Shown: positions 46,621 to 58,738 of the stretch, piece by piece
Position numbering within the stretch: the stretch's first letter is position 1
How the letters are laid out: every line of letters begins with the position of its first letter
The notes under the pieces: model-generated
What the model saw: only the letters and a program-made list of their open reading frames with translations
Database searches by the model: none
Told to the model about the DNA's origin: nothing
Position numbers and translations under genes: made by a program
NCBI GenBank assembly: GCA_028583605.1
Contig: CM053333.1
Span: 11,865,638-11,929,637, forward strand
DNA from: Dastarcus helophoroides
Lineage: Eukaryota; Arthropoda; Insecta; Coleoptera; Bothrideridae
Direction: 5' to 3'
DNA length: 64,000 nt

Positions 46621-49600
46621 TTAATCTTCAATATCATTGTCAATTTTACTGCTTCGTATTCCTGTGTTGCCTGTCCAGGGGTAGATATCGGGACACGGCT
46701 GACATGTCCTCATATACCTCACACCGGATTTGTGCCAGAGGTTGCACACTTTGGGGTTATTACATCTCTTGGGTCTACCCTGTAAAAATAAATTCGCTTT
46801 AAGTCTGGGCACAATTCACAGGGATAGCATTTTGTTAAAGGACCAGGTTTTTAGGTTTGAGATATTCTCAAAAAGCAGAGATTAAATTGGAGCTAAATTT
46901 TTGAAGTAGAAAGCGTTCAATTACGAAAACAATATTCTAATGTACAGATTGATAGGCTGGGGCATTTATTAGATTCAGAGTTTGGGCAGCAAAGATTTCG
47001 ATTTTATTAGATCTTGTCGTCTAATAACTGCTCCAGTGCATCGATTTGTGCATTAGATAATTAAACTTCTCTGAGCTTTGTCAGAGTGACTTGCTGCCAA
47101 ACGTAAGCAAGTCAACTGCTGGCAGTATTGCCCCTTGTGGTCTGCTACTATGCGTCTTGGCTATAGAGGGCTACGTGTTTTAGGTCGATTTTTTAAGAGT
47201 TTGAGTTTCTTTTTAAACAATGACTTTTTCCTAAAAGTATTGTATTGTAAACAGAAAAATCGAAGATTTTTTTAATAAAAATTTTAAAATATGCAAATTG
47301 TAAAGAGATGATTTTTTTTGAAAACTAGGACTTTTCCTCAACATCCCAGATCTAACTTCCTTTTTCAGTTATTTTCGTAAGAAAAAAAAATAAAGTTTGT
47401 AGTGAAAACTTTGAAAATGAAAAATTAAAATATTTTAACAAATTTACTTTTAAAACCCTTCGAGAACACAGTCGAAATTTCGAGATTAAGGTAAATATCT
47501 TGAAAATGTAAAATGTCCTAAGAAAAAAAAAACAAAATTATGCATTTATCACCAAAAAATTTAAGGAAAAAATTACAATTTGGTGGGCGTAAATTCAAAA
47601 TTTTAAGAAAAAGTCAAAATCACGAAAGAATTTTTTAAATTTATTTAAAAAATCTCCATATTTTGGGTTTCATTGTGAGATATTATGGCCAAAATTTTGA
47701 AAATTATAAATGACAACTTTAAAAAAAGCGGAACTTCGAATATATCGTCGAAGTTTTAGGGAAAAATTACAAGTTTAAGTTCGGAAAGTTTAAGCCAGAA
47801 TTACAAAGAAGTGTCGAAATATCAAAAAAAAATGAAAATTATTATCATAGATATAAAAAATGTTATGAATACAAAAAAAAATTATAAGTTTAAGGTCAAA
47901 ATTCCGAATTTAAAATTGAGAATTGCTGAAAATAATTTAAATTAATTAATGAGCAAATATTTATACTTCCACTTACGGCAAAATTGCATTGGAAAGGTTG
48001 GAAATTGGCAAGCCTGGACATTGGGGTTGGATCTCTCACCCACTGAATGGCTTGCCAATTTGTAATCACCCAGACATCTTTCATGGTCAATATGCTGTCT
48101 AAGAATTGTATGAATCCTTCTTTATGGTGAGGTTGGGTAAACCAAGCAGCGTGATAAAATAGTCCAAAGGGCGCCCTACAAATCCAAAAATGTAAATAAA
48201 GTCGTGATATTAACTAAATGCTAGTAACCTATTCGTAGTGTAATGTCTCTGGAAGTTCTTCATTATCATCTTGTATACTCCTTCGGCATCTTGGGGGTTA
48301 CTACAGGCGTCTCCCATAGAGCATCTGCCACCATTCAAATCTTGCCACATTACCATTGGTACTTCCCACACTCCAGGGTAAGATCTTGTAGGACACGGTG
48401 GAATCATACAGTCGTGGAATAGCTTATAATCTAAAGTATATGGCCAGCTAGGTGGTTTGTTTTCATATATTGGCATTGATGAGTCATATGTGAAATTGGA
48501 GTCATACAGCATCTTGAACATTTTATTACCCCCAACCTGCGACACAAAAAAGTCAAGTATCTAAGTAATACATTATTGATATGATTTACCGATAAGAATG
48601 GTGCTCTCATCCCCCTCACGTCTTCCAAGTGGACCCCGCCATATGCAGCCAAAATCTCTCTTTGGCCAGCAACCTCCCTCGTCCATTTCTTCTGCGAAAA
48701 CTGCTCTCCGAAACTATGCCTAAAGATAAACTATGTTTATTAAATGTTTAAAATCAAAAGCGGAGTGTTAAGCTTTAGGAATAGGCAGAAGGAGCTAGAT
48801 TAGCGGAAAAAAGTTGGTTTAATTAAGCGTTTACCTGGGGATTTTGACAATGTTTGTTAAAAGAGTGCAGATAGATATGATATTTTACAGTGCGATGCGA
48901 TGATGGGGCGACTTACGATACGGTATGCGAGGCGATTTCATGCCCATCAGAATATAAATTCTGAACTTGGCTGTAATCAGTCCATTCGTGGGATACGTAA
49001 AATGTAGCGGCTATGGGACATCCGTTCGGATTGGTTCTACCTTTTTCAAAAAGATCGCTGTACAATCCCTTGTTTAGATCGTTGACCGAATCGTCGTAGG
49101 TGAGAAGTACCATTTGAGGTACTTGTTCCACTGGCAGATCACCTGTTTGTTAGTAGGCAGGAAGAAAAAGAAGAGTTAGAAATGTCATTTTAGCATTATA
49201 GTATAAAAGTAAGAATAAATTGAAGCGGCTGATCTCCGGCACCCGGGGGCCTAATAAGGGTCGTCCATCACTTACGACACGGTATGAGATGCTAACTCGT
49301 GACCATCAGCGTAAAGATTCTGTACTTGGCTATAATCTGTCCATTCGTGGGATACGTAAAATGTGGCTGAAATCGGACAACCATTGGGATTGTGACGTCC
49401 GTTTTCAAATAACTCCGTGTAGTACGGTTTATTTAAATCGTTAACAGCATCATCGAAGGTAAGGAGAACAATCTGGGGGGTTTCCTCAACAGGTAGATTT
49501 CCTAATTTTGATAAATTCGTCACAAAAGCAACATGTGCATCATGTATAGAAATTTAGAGCATGTCAACGTAATTATTGAAATAAGCTGGAACTTACCCGG

Positions 49601-52600
49601 TATTTCCTTTCCTCCACAACTGCAATCTGGTAATAAGCAGACGTCTTTTCTGCATTTGGCGGCGGTTTTATCCGGTTGAGGTTGCGGGTATATTGGGTCA
49701 GGTCTTCTTGGGGGGAATCTGTAGACATCGATGAATTCGGAAGCTTTTGAGACTATCGAGGTGGACGGTTTTAGTGTCGGTCTTGACCTCCTAAATATTT
49801 AAAAAATTAATTAAAAAATCAAGGTTTCTTTTAGATGTTTCGCGATTAATTGCCGAATTTCGAACTTAATGTCGAAAAATCTTCGATTTGAAATTTGAAA
49901 TTTAAAGTTTTTCCCTCAATTTCCACTTAAATTTGAAATTTCTGGACATAAATTCAACTCGAAATTTTGATTGAAAAGTCAGTTATCGAGATTAAACGCT
50001 AACGTTTTATTTTTTTTTCTAAAATAGTTTGGAATATTTTGGTTTTTTTGGTAACTAGAAATATTATGAAGAATTTATTATTTCAGGAAAGAACGAGATG
50101 ACAACGTTTTTTTAGTCATCAAAAATATTTGTCATCAGAAATTTTTGGAGGATTTCATTTTTTTTCCAAAATTATTTTGTGCGTTTTTTTTGTAGGCCGA
50201 AATATTTTCGTGCATCTCGTTTCGTTTTTTTAGTGGCCTCGAATAATTTGGGGCACAATATTTATTTTTAGGTATTAGAAAGTAAGAAAGTATTAATAAC
50301 CTACTTTTTGTTATTATTATTATTATTATTGTTATTTATTATATTTTGTTAATAATTGGTACCTAGATTTATAACATCGCACAGGGCTCTTTAAAACTAG
50401 CTACGATACCGTTTAATATAATGATAATATAAAAGTGTTAGTTAGAAGATTGAATTAAAAATGTTGAAAGTAAAAGTCGTAATTTCGAAAATATCAAATT
50501 TCGAAGTTACGACAATATTTTAAATATATAACGTCACATTGTTCAATATTCATAATTATTTAAAAACTCCGTTTACTAATAAACACAAGAAAAGAATCTA
50601 TGAAAATATCAACATGTATCGAATTTTAAAAGACAATAGAAATTTTGAAAAAAAAACAAAGTGTCTTGAAATTTTTCTGTATGTAGTCGAAATTAAAAAA
50701 AAAATCAAAATTTGGAAAAAGTACATTTCAATTTTATTTGTAAACATTTAGAAAAAAATTCACAAAAATTCAAGAAAAAAGTAGAAATGTATAACAACAT
50801 TCTCGAAAATTTGATTTTCAAGTCGAGATTTTAGGACAAATAATAAACATTTTAAATTTATGTTATTATAAATGCAGAATTTTGAGATAACGTGCGAAAT
50901 ATCGAGAAAAATTAATTTTTTAAGCCTCAAAATTGATTTAAATTTCGGACTTTCAGAAAAAAAGTATGAAGTGGAATATAAACCTACTAAAAATTTTGGG
51001 AGAAGGAATTTAAAATTTTGAAACAAAAACTTTCAATTTCGAAATTTTGTGAATAAGGTTGGAAAATCCAAAAATAAAGTTAGAATAAAGGTATAGCCGA
51101 AATAAATAAAAAGTCATCAACATTTTTAAGAAAATGTAAAGTTGATAAAAGTAAAATTTTCTAGACATTTTGTTTAAATTTGAAATTCTTCGATTTAAAT
51201 CGAAATTTCGAAAAAAAGGTAATATTTACAGTAACAGTAGTTTCGTAGTAGTAGAAAATTTATTAAAAAAGTAGAACTCAGAAGCGTAAACTTATAAGTT
51301 TGAGAACAAAATAAAAATTTGGTAAACATTTTGGACCAAAAAATGATTCATATAATTTCTCAATATTATAAAATTCACTTACGGTGGCGCAGTGCCTCTG
51401 TTAACGTTGATGTTGACGGTCACCTCGTTGGTCAGCGGTCCAGCGGCCAGGTAGTGGGAAGCCCCGCGTCCTCGTCCACCGTTCCTGAAATCCGACCACA
51501 GGAATGCGTTACTAATGCCGTTTGTTTGTTTCTCTGAAAACGTCGCTCGCTGGTCAGCGAAGCGCCTCATCTACTAGTGCAAGATTATTACCAAATGACA
51601 TGCATGTTTTATAAAAATCGCCATAGCGTAGTCACGTTTATGCTTTATGTTCCTGTTAATTCGTCAAGGCCGATGTTGGGTCTTCTACCCAAAAAATAAG
51701 ACGAAGGGATGTGTTAATGTGTTTGTGTGCTGTGTGTTAGAACGGACGGTCAAGGGTTGTGTAAATAGTCCTTCCTACGTATGCCTCCGATCTTGAAGGT
51801 TTAATGCTACTCATCGTCTATTGCTTTATCGGTATGACAAGCGTGAACTCAAAAGATGAAGTTAAATGTAGTTAAATAGAGCGGTGCACGTTATGTCAGA
51901 AGAGGGAAGGTCTTACGTGTACATGCATGTTATTTATTTTTGCCATATTATCTGTTAAGTACCTCTTATCGTTGCATTTCGTAATTGAAGGACTTTCGTT
52001 ACATTTCGAAGGCTGTCTTCGCGTAGCACCGATCGCAATCATCGATTTTAACGCTGCGTTTACCCGGGATGCTCGTGCTGGAAGGAATGTGTAGGAATTT
52101 ACGTCTTTGTCGGTCGTTAACACGCGATTTGTTGTTGTCGTGGTGAATGTGTTGGTTTTGTCGTTTTGTTCAGGTGGTGAATTGTCATACAAGTGTAACG
52201 GTTTGTAAGATGGGAATTCGTCAGGATCCGGTTTAACCTTGTCATCGTCAGGACTAGAAATGAATGCGTCCTTTGGAGGTATCTCAACGGTAGTTCTAAA
52301 TCGTTTTGGATCCACTACTACCGCATTTAGATTCGAGTCTGTTATATTTCTGCGATCTGCATATATACGTAATGTTTCTTTATTTAATTTATCTAATACA
52401 TAGGAGTAATTATCATCGTTTGATTGTGCTGATGGTCGTTCGTAATTATCCAAGGATGATACAGAATCAGTTTTAGAAGTAGTCTCAGTATCAATATCTT
52501 CAGAGGAACTTTCCAAAAATTCACGACTTTCGTCGTTGGTTCCCGAAGATAAGTACGACAACTCGTTATTTATTTTTATAGGGTTAACGAATTTGCGAAC

Positions 52601-55600
52601 TGTCTTTAGCAGTTTTTGATACTTTCTGGTGGTTTCAGCTTCGTCGTCTTGATCGGTTGAAGCGGATATGCTTTTGCTGTTATTAGAAGCTTGACGCTCT
52701 ATGATAGAAGTAATAAAAGTTGACAAAGGTCTTGTCAATAGATTCTTAAGATATAATCTAGATGGTGAATAAGTAGTGGGGATAATTTGGGACCCGCTAT
52801 TTCCAGAGATGGTTTTTTTCTTTGAACTTGTTCTTTCGAATGAGTGTGGTTTTGGAAGAGACGGACTTTCACTAGTTGTTCGAGTTGATAAAATAAATGG
52901 TGATGGTTCAGCTAAAATGATTCGTGTGCTTATTTGCGTTGAGGTTGATTGTAAATTTTCGAAGGTTGTCGGTTTATAGGTCACTATTTGATTCGTACTA
53001 ACGGTGGAAACGTCTCGTCTGCGTTGTATTTCGTTGGTGGGAACTTGGGAAATGATCGGAGATGATGAGTGTGGAATTTGTTCCGGGTGTTGCGGTAAAA
53101 GATATTGTTTCGATTGTGCTTGTGATTGGTTTTCTTTGCTCGATTGGGGCGATTCGCTAGAATAAACGAAAACCACTACAAATTAGATTACGCTTTACAA
53201 GAAGCATCCTAAACAATTAATCATGTCGTGACAGACAAAAGCAATGGATTATGTAACAACGGTTAATACAATAAGGCACAGCTTTTGTGATTGTTAGCAA
53301 CCTTCGATGACATAAAAATCTATCTTAGGAACGAACACGATTTCGTTCATAGCGAAAGCTTGGAAACGATATTTTAGATTAGGAGTGTGTTAAGTCTCCA
53401 ATTTCGTTATGAACGATTGGACAAATGACCTAATCGATGGGAGAAAGCGGATAAATACGAAACGATGAATGATATGACCAAAGCGATCAAATACTAATGA
53501 GGCTACTGGTTTTACGAAAGAAGCGTTTGATCGCTAATACCTTGGATATATTGAATTCTTTATGTTCGATTTTGGCCTAAAAGTGGTCGTGGTCGAGGGG
53601 ACAGTTGCTGTTCTAGAGTTACTAGAAAGTTTTCTAGTTGGACTATCGCCTGTTAGTGCGTTTATTCGGTTAGTTGTCCGATCTGCTAGATGGGTCAATT
53701 CATTTCTGTCTCCCCTAAGGTGACACTTGACAATTAAAATTTAAAAGACTTTTTAAAAGCCAAATTTATTTACCTTGAAGTATGCCTATTATTTTGACGG
53801 TAGGTCCCAGAGTCCTCCTAAAATAAAACAAAATAATGTATGCCTAAATCTCTGCTACTGATTCTTTAATTTTGGAGAACAAAAACCTTAAATTATTTTC
53901 AACAGGCCCGCAGAGAGGGGATGGCAAATAGGGCAAATGCCTCAGAGCTTAAACCTTATGAAAACCCGGTGTTTCCATGTAAGCGATTCTGTGGTACCTG
54001 CTATTTTGTATTTGCCGTCCAAATTTGAAATAAGAGATTGCAAAAAATATTGAAGAGCTTCTTTTTTTAGTCATAAGAAGTAAAATTGTACTTTGGAGCA
54101 CTTGTTTTTTGACCCTCAGGATTGGATCGGTGGTGCAATTTTCTTCCTCAAGTAAACCCTGGGGGGAACAGAGTGCTCCTGGGAGCTCGAGCAGAGTAAT
54201 GTATGAACTTATATTCGTTGCACAAATTTAAAACATCTGAAATGAGATGCTCGGATCCCACAGAAAGTCCCATGCTCAGGAAGTTCTCTCGGCGGGCCTG
54301 TTAACGGCAATGGACTTCGAATATAATAGTTAGAATTAGATGACGACGAGGAATTTTAAGAGTTATGCAAAAAAAAATACTATCGATCATACGAAACTTA
54401 GGATAGAGTCTAAAATAACGGGTTTAATTTTACGTACTACTTGTCCGTATCCATTATCTTCGTATTCTTCTGAGGCTGGCTGATATATATCTTGCATGTT
54501 GTAATTTGTTTGGACAAATGCAACATTTCCTCGTTTAGGGGGATCCAGGTCGTCGCGAGCTGCAGTTGTTGGTTGGACATTAGCTGAAGTCCTCCTGTAA
54601 GAAGTGGGAGAACTGCTTTGTTGCTGTCCGTTGTAGTTGTTGTGGGAATAATCTGAAAGATTCATCGATAATAACACTCAACGTTGACTGGTCCTGTTGG
54701 AACCTACCAACATCTTTGTATAATTCTACATCATCTTCATATAAAGCGTAATACGGTTCATAATTATTGTTGGTTTTATATTGACTAGTGTTATATAAAT
54801 TCCTTGCAGTTGCTGTGGCAGTGCTTTGCTGGGGCGTACTTGTAGTACTGACTTCAACCCTAGAATTCCAGTGAAATATGAATCAAATGTACTACACTCC
54901 GTTTTGTAAACTGTAATGCTTTTGGTTTTCTGCGTTCCTCTACACGAGTTCAAATTCTAATTATTGAGCTTTGAAGGATCGCATCATTGGCATATTTTTT
55001 TTTCATAAAAGGCAGATTGCGTCGGCAAGCAGATTACCTGAATGATCATTACTTCAACAACAATATCCAGAGTACAAAGCTATATTTTTAGAACTTGATA
55101 GTTCATTTGAAGAAAAACCCAAAAGAAACAACACCGAACGTCTTAGATTCACACGAAAACTCTAAATCTCTGCGTTCTCAAGTAAAATAATCTAGAGGTC
55201 CAAAGCCCCCAGACGGCTAGTACCTAAATTCTTAGAAGAGTCAGTTGGAGCTCTAAAATACATTAAAAAAGTCCCCTAGAACTTTTAAGTTTACAGATAA
55301 CTTATTTCTCCGGAAGACTTATTTAAAGATTTAAGAAGCTAAGAAGACGTCTAGATGTTTATAATCCTCTTAAGTATTATCCGTTACCTAATTTTTAAAG
55401 AATTTATCTAAAGCTTTGACCCCTCAATTAAATTTATTTAGAACTCCAAGAGCCCAATAGAATTCATCCTGTTATTTAACCTTTTAGAAGTTGTTTCTCC
55501 TAAAACAGCAAGAATGACCATAAATTCTGAGTTTAGAGGATATATTTCCACAACAAGTAGAGTTCCATATATTCATACCTACTCATCAGTTTATGTAGGT

Positions 55601-58600
55601 GCTTTCTGACGATTCATTATTTAAAGCTAAAATGAAAGCCCACTTTACATTTAAAGACACGACACCCTCTTAATGGTATTCTAGTTCTTAAGTTACTTCT
55701 ACATTGCAGCTACTATTGAGTAGATCAAAAGCGGAATAGTCCATAATCCACTAATAATGATGCATGACATATATAGCAAAATTTTGGCTTTTAATTTTCG
55801 GAATATAAATTACCCAAGCACTCTACCTTTGAATAACTAACTTGTATTGATTCGTATAATTTGAACTCGCGTCTTTGCAAAAGCACCCAGTCTACACAAA
55901 ATCTTCGATGTTCAGTTTGTTTTATAACATATCACACTATTATGGGATGTTAGATATTCAAATTTTACAGGTTCATTTACCTGGTTGTGTTGCTGAAACG
56001 TCGATCGTCATTTCTAACAGTGTCCGCAAGTTTATGTGTCGTAGGTCGACTATGTCGCTGTCTTCCTTTTACAGTGCTCGTCCGATTTGTAGATTTTGTC
56101 CGAGACGTAGCTGTGTCGAGACTTAACGTAGGTGTCGTATGTCCGTCACTAACACTGGTATTCCCACTGGTCGTTTTTATATGCGGTCCGGGGGATTGGA
56201 CAGGGGATCTTATTAATGGCGCGGGAGAAGCGTTTTTTATTTTTTGCGGTGTAATAAAGTTTTCAGTGGGATATGGCGAAGCCTGGTAACGAGCAGAGTA
56301 CTTGACTTTGCCAGGTGATGGCTTTGTAGTAATATTTTTATCTTGGTTTACTGTTTCACTAAAGAATGTTTGTGGCTTAAGTCGTTTGATTTCTTCTTCG
56401 AATGGGGGTTCAGTTGATTTATACTTTTGTTTCTCGATATATTGCTGCGATGGAATCTTTAAATATGATTGATGAATAGAAGAATTATGAGCATTTGTTG
56501 ATGGTAGTGACTTGGGGGGAGTAAAGAAATTATTTGTTGCATCTAAATGGTTAAATTTATAGAAGTGTATACTTTCTTTATCTGTTGCAGATTGTTCATC
56601 AGAATTTCGGTAGTTCCAAGCTGTAGAATTAATCGGTTGAAAGCTAGACGTAATTGCTATTGTGCTCGAAGGCTTTGCGAAAGTTGTTCCAGTCGGACTG
56701 CGTCCGTTAAAATTCGTATAAACAGGTCCGAAATTGTTACGAATCGGAAATAAGTATGCATTATTAAAATCTTTTGTGGGGTAACGTTCATTTGGTCGCT
56801 CTGTGATCAATCGTATTTGTTGGGAAAATTTTAAAGGTGGCGGAGTTTCTTGTTGGACATAATAATCGCTATTGCCATAATACCCATTGTTTTCTTCAGT
56901 TTTGATGCGCGTCGGCAAAGAAGTTTGAAAAGGATGCGGATTCATTGGAACAAAGCGATTGTGCGGTTTGAAAGCTAACGAAATGTTACTTTTTAATGGA
57001 ACTCTTGTAGGGGCAAATAAGGGGGGCCTTAAATCGGTAAAGGTGGCGAAATTAAAAACATCCCGATTACGACCGCTTCCGGGAAGCCAGTAATCTTCAT
57101 CAGGATTTTGACCACGTCTACAAAACAGATATGCACACACTACGCAACCTCATCGGATTTACAATCAACAGCTGAAAAATACGCTTTAACTACCCAAGCT
57201 GTGGATTGAAAACCCGCTCAGTAAATGATTACTATTACCTTGATGGAATCTGTCGTTTACTTCTCATTTTAATATATCTAGTGTTCGTCATGTCTAAGTC
57301 GTTTTCGCTGTGAGTTAAAAATTAATTAAGCCAAAACGCATGAATCTTAATCGCCAAACTTACCTGTATGGCTGAAGAGGTTGCTGATGTTGATGAGTCC
57401 CAAAGGATATGACACCAATTTTCTCCGACCTCCCATTGTTATAATTCTAAAAAGGAATGACTTGCAATCTAACCGTGCAACATCAGAGAGTTATGATCTT
57501 ACAGAAATGGCATTTGTATGTCTTAAACCATCGCGATCCCTCTGGACTTGTCCTAAGGTTGATGGCTGACCTCGATAAACACGTTGCTGTCTATCGTTTT
57601 CGACCTCATCGGCTGGAGGAAGAGATTCTTCGCTTTCTTCGTATAGCTGTTGTTGCTACCGAAAGTTGTTAATTTGTTTTACCATTTCAATGAACTAATT
57701 TGCATTTTTATTGATAATAATAGCTTTGCCTTGGTGTTGTGTTCCTGCTATTTAATTTGACGTCAGACTTACTTAATATCAAGTATAACAGTAATTTAAC
57801 ATATGAAATCGTCTAATGAAACATAAACACTCTTAAAGTCGCTTAATTTATGGTCTTGTGAATTTAAAAATTATTAAAATTTTACTTGTTTATAAATGCT
57901 CCTGAGGAATCTATTTTAGTAAATGCCTTAATAAGCTGCCTGACAGGAGGTAGGCGGTTACATAAATATACTTCAGCGTTGAAGCAGTTTAATCTAAATA
58001 ATTTTTATGGGTTTATTGTTTGCCTTGTAATATATTTAAGATACTTAAGTTTACTTTAAAGAAATTGTTTATTAGCGTGCTTAGCGACATCTACAATTTA
58101 AAATATGTTGAAGTATTGGTACTTATTTATCTATTTAACTCATTTTTCGAACCTAAATGCTAAAACCGTAAACGAAGTAAGAAATTGCTGCTTAAGATGC
58201 TTAAGGCAAACTGGGTAACTCAAAGAAAATGAAATAAGGGAAATAAAGAAACCAAAAAAGTTGAACAAACAAGTGCTTATTGGAAGCAAGATTGCTTTGA
58301 AAATTATTCCGTTGGGTTGTGAATTGTGATTTTTTATGAAGGTCGTTGCCATCGACTAACAGACATCTTACGAAATAACTCTTTTGTTCTTTCATTGTTC
58401 CACAATTAATCGTGTAGTACTTCCAGCTGAATCAATATTTGGAAAGCATTGAAAATGACCAGGCCTTAGCAACCTTCTAAAAATCCTATTTAAATATGGG
58501 CGTTGCTTGTACTGAACAATTATTCAAATCGTCCATTCTCCATTTCATTTAAAAGTTATTTGAAACTTTAACAAAAAAAGAAAGGGGAGAGAAAGACAGA

Positions 58601-58683
58601 GACAAAAAAATTAGAGAGGGAAAGACTGACTTAGTAAGAGAGGGAAAGAAAAAAGAGAGAGGAAGAGGAGACAGAGAAAGAAG

Positions 58684-58738
<55 letters not shown>

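Noticed and set aside
50050..50250. Inverted words (ACGAGATG, AATATTT) suggesting a foldback element
   Set aside because: Complementarity is short and patchy; no termini could be defined.
51896..51962. Extension of the CDA5 linker exon to the donor at 51917
   Set aside because: That donor leaves phase 0, which does not fit the next exon (phase 2). The donor after 51963 fits and was chosen.
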